A DNA stretch of 64,000 nt from Bostrychus sinensis. Its lineage: Eukaryota > Chordata > Actinopteri > Gobiiformes > Eleotridae. A program made the translations under genes and the position numbers. The stretch covers positions 12,748,534-12,812,533 of the forward strand of contig CM036244.1 in assembly GCA_020698575.1 (NCBI GenBank). Reading direction: 5' to 3'. A model generated the notes under the pieces. It saw nothing but the letters and a program-made list of their open reading frames with translations, had not been told where the DNA came from and ran no database searches. Positions 21,250-32,039 of the stretch are shown one piece after another. Positions within the stretch are counted from its first letter, which is position 1, and each line of letters begins with the position of its first letter.

Positions 21250-21925
21250 AAGACCTGATTTAGTTAATTAGAGTAAGTTTTATTATGGTTTTAGTCCTGC
21301 CCTGGATGGAGTTTAGAACATAGCTTAGTCCTTGTTTAGTAGTTTAGACCTTTAAACTCTTTAATTCTGCTTTAGACCTCACCCTCTTGAGTCCTGTTGA
21401 GTCCTGGTTTATTAGTTATGATTTTGTATGTTTATAGACCTGGTTTAGCCCTGGTTAAGTTCTGCTTTAGACCTGGTTTAATCCTGGTTCAGACTTGGTT
21501 AAGTCCTAATTTAAACCTGGTTTAGTCCTGTTCAGACATGGTTTAGGCCTGGTTAAGACCTGGTTTGGTCCTGGTTAAATCCTAATTTAGACCTGGTTTA
21601 GACCTGTGTAGTCCTGATTTAGATCTGGTTTAGGCCTGGTTTAGTCCTGGCTCAGACATGGTTCTTGTCTAGATCTGGTTTTGTCCTGGTTTACTTCTGG
21701 TTCACTCCTGGTTCAAACTTGGTTTAGTCCTGATTTAGACTTGGTTTAATCCTAGTTCAGCCATGGTTTAGTCCTGGTTTGAACCTGATTTATACTAGGA
21801 TTAGACATGGTTTACATGTGGTTGAGTCCTGGTTCAGATCTGGTTTAGACCAGGTTTAGTCCTAGTTCAGACCTGGTTTAGTCCTGATTTAGACCTGGTT
21901 TGGTCTGTGTTCTGTCCTTAGTGAG
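21250..21925 (+). repeat. 11-bp minisatellite, consensus TTTAGNCCTGG
   Basis: From about 21420 to 21905 the sequence falls cleanly into 11-bp units, such as TTTAGACCTGG, TTTAATCCTGG and TTTAGGCCTGG, with the variable base mainly at position 6. The first part, 21250-21420, is more decayed. The array continues after the LTR element at 25040-25110, so the LTR element inserted into the array. Confidence 0.9.
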
Positions 21926-21943
21926 TACTGTATTCTTTGTTAT

Positions 21944-22008
21944 TGTAGGAGATCTGGACCACTGCTGAAATTCTATCAAAAATGGACATTCCTTTAGGAG
22001 ATGAGAAG
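21944..22008 (+). mobile_element. 5' LTR remnant (first 65 bp only)
   Basis: These 65 bases match 23558-23622 with a single mismatch (T/C in 'gagatgag' against 'gagacgag'). They start TGTAGG directly after TTAT (21940-21943). The rest of the 5' LTR is missing, and the sequence passes at 22008/22009 straight into internal DNA. Confidence 0.9.
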
Positions 22009-22588
22009 CACTGGTGCAACCCTGGGAAACACCCAGGCTGACTGTGTGGTCATAGCTCCACAGACTGACAAACCTGCCATTGGCCTGGAGCTGTCCACCA
22101 TCTTGGCGCCCCTTCCCGCCCAACCCACCCCTTCTGCTTTTGCAGCCACTGGTTCTGCAGCTGCGTCTGCTCCGGCAGACTCCACTTCTGCTGAAACGGC
22201 TTCGGCGCCTCCTAATTTTACTGCCTCTCAGGCCTCCAATTCAAAGATTGGCACCCTGCCACTCCATCTTTCTGATCCTTTCTCTCTCTTCACCTCGGAT
22301 GCAGTTGATGCCTCTGACCCGCCTTCAAACCGTCTTTGCACTGTTACGGCCCTGCCTCGCCTCTGTCATGACTTGCTTGCTCACGACTCGGGTGCACACA
22401 CTTTACCTGTGTTCATGATGCCTCCGACTCGCAGGGGGGTCACGCCAATGCACACACATGACACTCCGGCGTCAGGCCACAAATGCGTTAAAGCAACACA
22501 CCAGGCATTGCGACATATGGCCTACCGGCCACATATGCAGAAAGATGTGGCAGAACACATCAAAGGCTACTCAATCTGCACACGCTAA
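22001..22588 (+). pseudogene. LTR-element pol remnant with integrase zinc-binding end
   Basis: This open frame of 195 codons ends with an integrase-type zinc-binding segment: HD (about residues 153-154), GH (159-160), KATHQALRHM, DV and a final SIC. In the HHCC family pattern the first Cys of the CxxC pair is replaced by Tyr (about residue 190) and the frame stops directly after it, so the catalytic core DDE domain is absent. The preceding 110 residues are Ala/Pro/Ser/Thr-rich without a clear domain. The start ATG lies in the LTR remnant and is not authentic, because a deletion joins LTR to pol here. A retroviral or LTR-retrotransposon origin is well supported; the exact group is not. Confidence 0.7.
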
Positions 22589-23557
22589 TCTACTAACCCA
22601 CAGCTAGGAGAGCTTGCCTCCTACACAACTACACCTCAGGGGGGTAAATAACCTCTAACACCTCCTTTCTGTGTCCACTAACTCTTTCACTCTAATACAA
22701 AACTAAAATAGAACCATCCTTTACAAACTGGCTTTGAGCTGCAACTAGCCACCATTGCCTAAACTCAGTACAAGGTACCAGCTAAACAGGAAATGTAAAC
22801 ATGCAGAAGCAGACATTTTCTCAAGCTGAAGCAATGGCAGAAGTTCAGTCAAACAGACAGCCTCAGAGCCATTTTCAACTCCCAAAATTGTGTCAGCCAA
22901 GCAAACAAAATTTGTAACACACGAGGTACAAAATAAAATCCCAGAACCCAAACAAGGTTGCCTTTGAGAGGACGGACACCCTCTAGGGAAAACCAATTTT
23001 CTCTTATTTTTGTTTGTATTACTATTGCATGCATGAGCTTTAGTTTAGTCACATAGTTTCAATGTCACATAGTAATACTTAGTTTAGAAAATTAATTAGT
23101 TATGACTTCACGCATTATATGAGAAACCCACAAATGTTTTATCATTTTATATAATCAAACGTGAATTCTTAACTATATCTTGCAACCTGCATAGGTCTAA
23201 TTAAATAACACTTCGAAATGTTATATTTTCTCTGTGCGTCTTTTCCAGTTTCACAGTAGGTTGTATACTTCTTTCATAATAAAGGATAACACAGATCAAC
23301 TCTATGAGAAATTTAGTGTTATATCCCTCTTAGCCTAAGTAATGACCAACCTTAGGTCCTTGTTTAATTAAAACCATAAAAACCCATAAAGGAGTTAGAC
23401 CTCCACACTGCCTTAGGCCCCATGGTTCCCAACCTAGTTTAATGACGCCAACTCTGTTATCATAACCACTGTGTGTTAATTCAGCAGCTGATTCCTGGAT
23501 TCCTGGAGATTGGCCTGAAGTCCTTTCCCTGAGCCCTTCAAGCCAACACGGGGGATA
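22589..23557 (+). mobile_element. Noncoding internal part of the LTR element
   Basis: No env-like or other frame is visible on the plus strand. A purine-rich CGGGGGATA lies immediately before the 3' LTR (about 23549-23557), a plausible weak polypurine tract. Minus-strand frames in this stretch have no domain. Confidence 0.55.
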
Positions 23558-25035
23558 TGTAGGAGATCTGGACCACTGCTGAAATTCTATCAAAAATGGA
23601 CATTCCTTTAGGAGACGAGAAGTCTGCTCTTACCCACCAAGGACGCAAAACAAAGTCATATATCTGTCCTATACAAACTGCAGACCAATAAAAATGCCAG
23701 AAGAGGCCTCCTCTCTTCTCTGATAAGAACCAGAGACCTGGCACATCTCATCTGTTTAAAAGACTTTATGTGCATTAACATGTTACTTTACAGGAAAATG
23801 TCATAGCTATGTTTTGTGCAAACTGTTGAATGTAACATGTTTAAAGGTATGTAAATTGAAGTGGAGTAAGACACATTTCTTTTTATGACATTTATTTTGT
23901 GTCTAGCAGAGGTAATTTGAGTCCTCTCCACTATCAGTTCAGAGGGACGAACCAGGGACACCCCTTTTACTCCAGTCTTATCTTGGGGTGCAGCCCACAT
24001 TCCTCAGTTTTAGTTTCGTCTAGTCTTTGTCTTGTCTTTGTCTCGTCTCGTCTCCGTCTCTCCTTCGTCTTTTAAGTTTAATTTTTCTTTTCTTCTCGTC
24101 ATTTTTGTTGCGTTAAGTTCACCTTGCCGGTGATAACATCTTTTCACAATAAGTTGCCCAAGCTTTTGTTCAAGAATCATTTTTGTAGTTTATTTTGAAA
24201 AGCCTCGCGCCGCGCAACATCCGCCAGCTTTAACAATCGCTGCCTTGACCAAAGCAGCTAATTTAAGAAGTTATACTTCTAAAGTTTTGAATCGCTGAGA
24301 AAGGATTTTTATTGAATTTTCCATTTGGCATTAAAAGGGACATTTGCCATACTCTGAGACTTTGACGCTGCCTTACGCTGACAACAGCTAAACTCTCCCT
24401 GAGCGGCATCACGCTCCTGTTCAACATAACGGGACACCTGGCGACTGGCTGTGGAGCTTGGAGGACACACCACGAACTGCTGTTTGGAGCCGGGAACACC
24501 AGCTCTGCTACACCCCGCGGCTCTAAAGGACAAAGAACAACATCCGAGCCCCTGGCTGAAACCGGAGGCTGGCTGTCGTCACCACCTTCCCCTCCTGCTC
24601 CGACGGTACAACAGTGTTGTATATGTTGACAAAGTTGGCGCTTATAGTCTCAGAGTCTACTCCCTTATTCCTAAATTTCCAATAATTTAATAAGTCAATT
24701 TATTACTTACTCTACTGCAATTCATCATTAGTTAATCAATAATTCTGCGTAACGGTTCTGTTCATAATTACATTCCTTTCAATATTTACCTGTGCCTCAG
24801 TACACTATTCCACCTTATTGTGTAAATAAACGTTATACTTAATCTAAATTAAGTTGAGTTTGGTGGTCTTTATCTATTAAACTGAGTCCCTCCTGGTCAA
24901 TCCTTCCCTCTTAAGACATTAGTTTAGGTGTTTTAATCTGCACGTTAGCACAAGGCTAACTGGTACCAATCCGGAGTTATTACTCATAATCTTTGTCTTA
25001 GTTCAGTGTATATATTTTTATATATGTACCCTACA
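23558..25035 (+). mobile_element. 3' LTR (about 1.48 kb)
   Basis: It starts TGTAGG and ends CCTACA, perfect 6-bp inverted ends with the TG...CA rule. It is followed by TTAT (25036-25039), matching TTAT before the 5' end (21940-21943): a 4-bp target duplication. An AATAAA lies at about 24826 ('tgtaaataaacgt'), fitting a polyadenylation signal, after a T/C-rich part at about 24000-24110. Small open frames inside have no known domain. Confidence 0.8.
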
Positions 25036-25161
25036 TTATAGTCCTTCTTTTATCCCTTGGTTTAGACCTGGATTAGTCCAGATTTAGCCTTATTTTAGTC
25101 TAATAAAGTCAATACTTTGAAATATTTTCTGAGGTGGTCCTTGGTGTTTTGAAAATCACTG

Positions 25162-25620
25162 GTGCAGCCACTTTCTCACATTTACAACTGGTTCAATCAT
25201 TCGAAGAGTAGACACACACTTCATTGAGGCAATAAAAAGTTGTTTGTAGAGTATTAAACGAATAGGCAACCCTTTTATTCTCCAGATAGTCCATAAAAAC
25301 ACATGGTCACAGTGTCCCAGGAGATAACCCCTGACAGAGCAGTAAAGCCATAACTGTGTCTGTGACTTTGTGCACTTGTGGGGCCCATGTTGTGTATATA
25401 TGAGCACACATGGCCTCCACTAAGCTGGTAATAAAGCAGAAGAGCCCTTTTTTATTATGGCTGTGGTCAAATACTGAGTGTAATGCAATGAATTAGCTTA
25501 TGTTATATTTTTAGTGTGTCTGTGTGTCTGTGTTGGTGCTGGTTGTTGTCTGTTAGCAAGAAAATTAAAGTAAAATGTCAAATTTAATGTGGATCCATGA
25601 TTTTTATATTATTTTATTTT
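25162..25620. other. Unassigned DNA
   Basis: Unique-looking sequence; a minus-strand frame of 83 codons (25156-25407) has no known domain. Confidence 0.35.
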
Positions 25621-25624
25621 TACC

Positions 25625-25850
25625 CTTGCAAGATATGGCTAAAGGCACTAACTCCAGCCACAATGGTTTTAGTGGATTCTTTACCATTGTGAGATAAAAG
25701 GGTTTTGTGGCACAATGGAAAGAGCATTTACCCATGAACTACTGTAGGGGATCCTAGGTTTGAGTTTCAATTCTGGGCACTATATTGTTTCCATTGTGAG
25801 ATAGGGCCAATGCCTCAATGCTCTTCAAGTGCTTCTATTTAGATTATAAC
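25625..25850 (+). mobile_element. tRNA-like SINE or MITE, plus copy
   Basis: It contains TGGCACAATGG (A-box-like, about 25708-25718) and a weaker B-box-like 'ggtttgagtttcaatt', with direct AGATA.GGC boundary words at about 25631-25643 and 25797-25812. It matches the minus copy at 7619-7830 over most of its length. Confidence 0.5.
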
Positions 25851-27360
25851 ATAAGATTAACGGTAAACATTCAATACATGGAGTATCATAATATAATGTC
25901 AGACTATATTACATCTATTGATTAGTTAATGGTTGATTAACTTCTATAAACACAAATTATACAAAGAATAATAATTCTCTATGAAACATTAAACTTTGTT
26001 GTGAGAACATACTGCACTGGGTTATGGAAAACTTTGATAAGGAAACTTAAATAACTTTTATTAAACTTGTCTAACGCTGATTACATTGAAGTCAATAAAT
26101 AACGATGTGATAGCAACCAAGCACAAAGTATTACACTCAGGTGCTCAGTCAGTGTCACCGCATGCCAATAACAAATTATTAAAATTAAAGAGTACTTATG
26201 TAATAAATCTCAAAATGTCTAAACTGCATGACAATTCTCAAATGCATGCATATTAATAATCTGCCATTTATTCTAGTTTCAAGTAGTATTTTTCTTCCTG
26301 CATAGCTAAAAGAATGCAAAAGCAATTTTTGAGAAATTATAAAAAGTTTCATTCAGTGTTAGATTTGTGCTTTTCTTTTTTCTCTCTCAATTTTTGTGGT
26401 CAACACAGAAGTAACCAGAGCTGGAATCGGTAGCTTTCCAGTTTGACTTGCAGCCGCCATTACTCCAATGTATAAAGACGTGCATGACCTTGGACTCAGC
26501 CACTGAAATGGGACCACACCCCTTTGTTCTGAGTATCCGATTGGTCAAAAAATACCAGTCCCTGCTCTAAATCCCCCTCTGTCAAAAATGCTTGATAGTA
26601 AAGTCCCAGATGAGGTCTCAGAGTCTAATTTTTTCAAAGATGACTTCTATTATGGGGTGCTACTCGCTGAATAATTCGTTTTCGTGACAAATATTGGGAA
26701 TTGCATCTTTGAGTATGATATGAAAACTCAAACGTTCATTGTTCTTCTTAAAATTATCAGTAAAATGTCTTGAGGCAACACTGTAAGAACATACAAGTCC
26801 TTGTTTCAGATAGTAGCTATTTGATTCTTCCATATATCAAAGAGAAATAATAACTAAGAAAAGGAAAGAGTTTAATTCATCATCTATACCATCCCTCTTC
26901 TGTTAGAGCTATATTTTCAAGCATTTGTTTTGATACAAAGGGGATGGACGGACTAGTTGGGTTTTCCATATTTTAATGATCTTCCCTGGGACCAGCTCTC
27001 CGTCTTCCTCACGTCTTGCGCTGAAATCCCAGATATATGGATCAGGATGGCTCCACTGAGGAAACATGACCTCATTTCCATGTGTCACAGAGATCTAACA
27101 GGCTCGGACAACAGCAGCGGAGATCCTCGAAAGGTTTCAGAGGGCTCCAGTCTCGCCTTGACTGCCTGTTCAGCCAATATAAGTGGAGTTAATAAGGTGG
27201 TGGTAAAGAAGAGGAGGAAAGAAACACTTAACTCTCTAACTATTTTGTCCAAAGGGAAAAAGATCCCTTCCATTATGCATTGCTCTGTTTCTCTGATGGG
27301 TTGTATGTGTTTTTGTCAATCCTACAATATGTTACATTTTTTTCAGAGGTAGTTTATAAG
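25851..27360. other. Unassigned DNA
   Basis: The part 26940-27355 is unique, complex DNA with a 131-codon plus frame starting at 26957 and a minus frame at 27085-27273. No domain is recognised, no clear splice sites bound it, and it is not called a gene. The remainder is A+T-rich without a recognised family. Confidence 0.35.
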
Positions 27361-27523
27361 CAATGGTGGACAGTAACTAGCTACTTTCACTCAAGTCAAT
27401 AACTTAAGTACTTTTTTTGAAGAAAAGGTACTTTCTGAGTACATTTTGTAGAACATACTATTATTATTTTTACTTTTACTTGAGTAAAACTTGTCTAGGG
27501 AAGTAAAAGTATTTTTTGCCATC

Positions 27524-27600
27524 TGTGGTGTAGTGGGCACCACATCTGATTTGCAATCACAAGGTTCAGTGTTTGAAACTCAGAGAAGAAGAAGAAGAAG
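27524..27600 (+). mobile_element. tRNA-like SINE head with (GAA)n
   Basis: TGGTGTAGTGGGCACC (A-box-like), a 'tgatttgcaatcacaagg' anticodon-arm-like stretch and 'ggttcagtgtttgaaactc' (degenerate B box) form a tRNA-like head, followed by (GAA)5. It lacks the pairing of an intact tRNA and a clean B box, so it is not called a tRNA gene. Confidence 0.45.
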
Positions 27601-27623
27601 CAAAAACATTCAAAAATACTGTT

Positions 27624-28063
27624 TTACTTTAAGCAGAACTCCCTTTTTTGCCCTAAATAAACTGTTTTGGAGTCCCTGTGATGGTTAAATGAGTTGTTGT
27701 GGGGTAAATGAAGCACCCTTCATCTCCCCCTGGTGTCTCTGGGCCGAAAGTGACACTTGCAACACTAAGCGCCATCGGCCCGGTTTCACAGAAGTCTCAA
27801 GTCTCGCAAAAAAGCGGCACATTGTTAGTAAAACTACAAGCTAGTGATGGCTTTATTTCTTGATTTTTGTTGTGGCAGAGCAACGGAATGGCAGAAAAAA
27901 CTTTGCGCAGATACGAGGAGGGGAAAACAAAAGTAAAGCCAAGCGAGGGATCACAATAGGAGTCAACTGGGCTTGTGAGTATTTACTCCGAACTGTAGGG
28001 GGAGCTCTAGGAATATAAGGCAAAACAGTGAAGAAATGAGTTACTCAGTCCTGCTTTAAGTAA
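27624..28063 (+). mobile_element. Nested TIR element (about 440 bp)
   Basis: TTACTTTAAGCAGAACT at 27624-27640 is the near inverse of AGTCCTGCTTTAAGTAA at 28047-28063 (two mismatches). No transposase is visible. It sits between the tRNA-like piece and the right arm of the hAT-like element. Confidence 0.65.
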
Positions 28064-28205
28064 ATTTTATAATCAATACTTTTATACTCTTACCGTAGTA
28101 AAATTTATGATGGGTACTTTTACTTATACTTGAGTAATATTATTTTTAAAGTAATAGTACTTTTACTTACAGCTCATGAGTACTTTGTCCACCACGATTT
28201 ATTGG

Positions 28206-29519
28206 TCACTTTTTTTCTTAAAAAAACAGTGGTTCTGTTGTTGATTGGTCGTTGATCTCACCTCTGGCCTGTTGCTAGAAGCAAGCTAAACTAACGAGTT
28301 GTGGAGTAACTTCTGACCTTATGTGGTGATAGAAGTTGGTTATTAACTTTGTCAACTCAGCATTACATCCTGAACCACAGATCACTGCTGCTGCACCTGC
28401 ACACATCTGTCAAAGCTCCTCAGGAAACAGCCAATAATGTTCACTCTGGAGGAAAAGGAGGCGAGGCTATGTCTGAGTTCAGGAACAAAAAGTCACATCA
28501 TCACCTCAAGCATCATTTTTTATAAACAATGAAATTAAGTCATCATAACTTTCATATATTTTGTGCTATTTGCCTGAAAAGTAAAGTGTTTTTGTGTTTG
28601 AAAAAGTAAAACTTACTTAGTGAAAAAAGGATAATAAAATTGGTATGGCAGATAGTTTTTAACAAAAAATGGAAGAGAACTTGGTAGCAAATTAAATTTT
28701 AAAAACATAGTATTCTTATTCCTATTCCAGTAAGTGATGTCCCTTTTTAAATCTTGTTCAATGTTTAAAAACTTTACAAACAATAATATCTAAATGAAGG
28801 GGAGATTGTGATCAGACAGGCAAACCTGGCCATTGTTTACATGTAGTTCTCTGTATACATGATTGTTATTGTGTGAACTCATGACTTACAGCCTGAACTT
28901 TCCCTGCATACACATGGACTACTGTTCAGATATGTGCTGCACATGCTACTGAAGTGGATATATCTCACCGCCGTGGAAGTTAATAATTGAGTAGAAATCT
29001 ATAGATACAAGTTGGCAAAAAGCAATGGAAACAAACAACTCAGTGTTTAATTTTGATATTTTCTTTATTTTAGAGGTTATGGGAACTAAACAAAATCTTA
29101 AAATTGACAGCTGCATGGTAAAGAAGTGTATTTTTACCTGTAGCATCTCCCCTTAATGTTTCTCTTTTTTCTAGTTTTGATATTTCTACATTAAGTGTCC
29201 ACAGCTGCCTGCCCATCACAGTCTCACCTCCATTTACACATCAACCTCATTTTCTTGAACAAAGCTGACGTCTTACAGTGAACCACTCAGACACTTATCC
29301 CACAGCTGTTTGTGCTCACACAGAGTGTGATTAAACCTCGGAGTTTGGTGCTCTTGTACTTTCTTTTAGACATTTTTGACTTTCCCAAAATGACGGCAAT
29401 GACAGTAAGATTTTTCAAACAGGTGGTAAACTGGCTCTGTTGTGTGGCACAAAGTAAGTGAATTTATAAGTTGTTTATAAGGAAGTGGGACTAAAATACA
29501 GGTTAAACTACTTCTGAAA
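28206..29519. other. Unassigned DNA
   Basis: No repeat family or gene is recognised. A+T-rich with short chance frames. Confidence 0.4.
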
Positions 29520-29822
29520 GCAACTCTAGAAGCAGTAGTAGAAGTAGTAGTAGCAGTAGTAGTAGTTGTTGTTATAGTCATAGTTATATGTGGATTTCTT
29601 ATAGACAGACCAACATTTTTGTATAAGAAATCCACGTATTAATATTAGTAGAAGACCAAATGTACTTTTTCGGATCAGAGTAATCATAGTAGTAGTAGTA
29701 CTAGTAATAGTACTAGTAGTGAAAGTTTTCATAGTAATCTGGCTTTCCTGTAGACAGACCAATATTTTTGTATAAGCCATGAAATAATATTAGTAGAAGA
29801 CCAAATTAACCTTTTCAGATCA

Positions 29823-29889
<67 letters not shown>

Positions 29890-30125
29890 GGTGGTGGTGG
29901 TGGTGGTGGTGGTGGTGGTGGTGGTGGTAGTTGTTTTTATTGTATTAAAAGTAGTTGTATTCATAGTAATATGTGTATTTCTTGTAGACAGGCCATTATT
30001 TTTGTATGAGAAATCCATGTATTAATATTAGTAGAAAACCAAATGAACCTTTGCGGATAGTAGTCATAGTAGTAGCAGTCATAGTATTAGTAACCAGCAG
30101 TACTAGTAATAGTACTTGCAGAAAG
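29520..30125. repeat. Three-unit array with (TAG)n/(TGG)n microsatellites and a hairpin module
   Basis: A module containing 'gacagaccaacatttttgta' and 'attaatattagtagaagacc' occurs three times, starting near 29585, 29740 and 29960. The copies are separated by TAG-rich tracts, including a long (TAG)n(TGG)n run at about 29824-29929. In the first module GTGGATTTCTTATA (29590-29603) and TATAAGAAATCCAC (29622-29635) form a perfect 14-bp inverted repeat with an 18-base spacer. The other two copies keep it imperfectly. Polythreonine-like frames on the minus strand are artefacts. Confidence 0.85.
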
Positions 30126-31084
30126 TATTTTCTACCTAAACTTTACTTTGTACTTTAACAATTTTGCAATTTTCCACTTCCAAATGAGATAACTCTTACT
30201 CAATACACACAAAAAAAAACATTACTTATAAATAATTTAGGATAAGCAATAACTTCATAAAAGTACTAAGCTCATTTTACTGTAGATCTCACTCTATCAT
30301 ATTTCAGACTTTGGATGAGTGTGCAAAATGAAAAGAAAATATGAAAAATAAATGCAGTCGATGACTTTATCCAAATGCATGAAAGGCTTGGGGAGCTGAC
30401 TCCTTAATATGTAAATGATCAAGTCAGGAAGTGGAAAACCAATTTCAATGGAACAGCAGCCGCTCAAAGTGAACATAATTCCATTGGTCACTGGCAGCTG
30501 GCTGTGAAACATTAACACTCTTATAATAAAGGAAACACAATAGACTCACAGATAGGCCGAACATGCCTGGGCTGAACACAATGTACGCCTATCTCCAGCC
30601 AATTGACAAATGTAACGTGAATTTTATGAATGGTTTTAATCAACAGCGTATAAGGAGAAGTACAATGGACATCCTGGGCAGATGTTGTATAATTTATGTA
30701 ACATGTGTTGTGACTGACGCTGACTCAAGAGGGGTTTGTCAACAATGTGAATGTCAAAGGTTTGAAGGCAAGTGGCATCAACAATGGATGTGTGCAAGGA
30801 GACTTGAATTATCCCTGTTGTATGTCCAATGCTATCCCAAATTCAGTGTATTCTGTAGTAGAAATTAAATTGGAAATGTGTGTGTTTGTAAGAATACATG
30901 CTGAATAGGCAAATGAGTATACAGTGCAAACATGTAGTCTTCAGTGCATATATGTTTGCAGTATCCAGCATTTTTCAACCTTGTTTGCAAATTTTGTATG
31001 CAGGCCTATAGGATGTACAGCAGTTTTTGTTTTTTTGTTTGTTTTGTTTTTATGACAAAAGGTATTTTTGTGGCTAAGAACAGT
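30126..31084. other. Unassigned DNA
   Basis: A 101-codon plus frame (30563-30868) has ten Cys but no pattern I recognise; it is not called. A T/G-rich run lies at 31023-31052. Confidence 0.35.
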
Positions 31085-31250
31085 TTAGACAGATTCATTC
31101 TCACATTCATTCACTAGGGGCATTTTAGAGTTACACATTCACCTAACACAGGCTTATCTTTGGTAGGAATCTGGAGTACACCAGAGAGAGAACCCACAGT
31201 AACATGGGGAGGCAAAAGCACTAACCACTCTGCCAGCATGCCCACCTGCG
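31085..31250 (-). mobile_element. SINE-like fragment, minus
   Basis: On the minus strand it reads 'ggcagagtggttagtgcttt' then 'tgcctccccatg' and 'gtgggttctctctctggtgt' followed by 'actccagattcc'. This is a diverged relative of the tRNA-headed SINE family. The A-box-like and B-box-like words are decayed. Confidence 0.5.
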
Positions 31251-32039
31251 TGGTTGTTGTAGTAAGAAAGAGAAGAAATTAAAAATAAATGTATAAACAA
31301 AACTGCCATCCCAAGTTTATATCCTCAACATACATAATGCAGTTTCTCAGCAGTCAACTTTGACTCTTGAGCTAAAGGTCTTGTTTCATGTTAAAGAACC
31401 ATTCAAATTACAGAGAAATAGTTTAATGTTGCTCTGAATATTATGTAAATGATCAAATATTGTATTAGTAAAATATATATTGTTACAACGTTGTTATACA
31501 GTTTCTTTATATTGGTGCATTAGTGAATAAAATGAACTGTACAATCCTATTTTCATTCTAATTTAGCAAGCATGATTACCTTCTACTTTAAATTTGACAT
31601 ATTTTTGTGTATCCACAGAAGAGAAAAGGTCCAAAGTGCTCAGGAAGTTTTTGTAAATTAGTTATTCTGTACTGAAGGTGCTCTTTGGTGCTTGAGAACA
31701 AAGAACAAAGAAAAATCCAAGGCACTCTTTATTTACCTGCAGTATAAAAAAGTCTTTCATTTCATGTGGCTATATGTTTATAATATCTTTAAAAGCATAG
31801 CGTGTTGGGTTATACTTAAACCCATGCGCAGTGGCCAACAGTCTTCTTCAGGATGTAATTTCCAGCACTTTCTTTCCCTTATTTGTGTAACACAGCACTA
31901 TTTCTGTGTATATTTGGTCTGGGAATTCTTGCCATAAAATTAGCCGCCTCTGGAGATTGTAATAAAGTAACAGAAAATCTCAGGTTCAGGGTCCAGTATG
32001 TCTCAGTCTGCAAACAAAGATGCATATTTTTCTGATAAA
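31251..32039. other. Unassigned A+T-rich DNA
   Basis: No gene or family recognised; an open frame of 81 codons (31692-31937) carries no domain. Confidence 0.4.

Larger units (their letters stand above)
21189..25161 (+). mobile_element. Composite hAT-like element carrying minisatellite and an LTR insertion
   Basis: The left end CCAGTGGTTCTAAAAC (from 21189) and the right end GTTTTGAAAATCACTGG (25146-25162) form inverted repeats of the CAGTGGTTCTCAAA type common in hAT-derived elements. The 8 bases outside agree at 5 of 8 positions (ATGAAGAC and GTGCAGCC), a weak possible 8-bp duplication. Inside are an 11-bp minisatellite (21250-21925, resumed 25040-25110) and an LTR element at 21944-25035. 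No hAT transposase is seen, so the copy is non-autonomous. The hAT label rests on terminus similarity only. Confidence 0.6.
27361..28197 (+). mobile_element. hAT-like MITE with nested insertions
   Basis: The ends CAATGGTGGACAGTAAC (27361-27377) and GTACTTTGTCCACCACGA (about 28180-28197) are inverted repeats. The flanking octamers TTTATAAG (27353-27360) and TTTATTGG (28198-28205) agree at 6 of 8. Arms rich in TACTTTTACTTGAGTA-like text are typical of a common fish hAT-derived MITE. The centre is replaced by a tRNA-like piece and another TIR element. Confidence 0.7.

Noticed and set aside
21420..21905. CRISPR-like array
   Set aside because: Units are contiguous 11-mers without unique spacers, in a eukaryotic genome; it is a minisatellite.
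22001..22588. A host gene derived from (domesticated) integrase
   Set aside because: The frame begins in an LTR fragment, lacks the catalytic core and one zinc ligand, and stops right after the motif; a simple relic explains it.
26957..27352. 131-codon plus-strand frame in unique DNA
   Set aside because: No recognisable domain, an overlapping minus frame, and no clear splice or promoter evidence; left as unassigned.
27524..27582. Possible tRNA gene
   Set aside because: The arms do not pair into an acceptor stem and the B box is broken; called a SINE head instead.
29815..30018. Polythreonine open frame on the minus strand
   Set aside because: It is the translation of a (TAG)n/(TGG)n microsatellite.
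29520..30125. CRISPR-like repeat-spacer pattern
   Set aside because: Only three diverged modules with microsatellite spacers; no cas genes and a fish genome context.
30563..30868. 101-codon frame with many Cys
   Set aside because: The cysteine spacing matches no zinc-finger, toxin or growth-factor pattern I know, and no signal peptide is visible.
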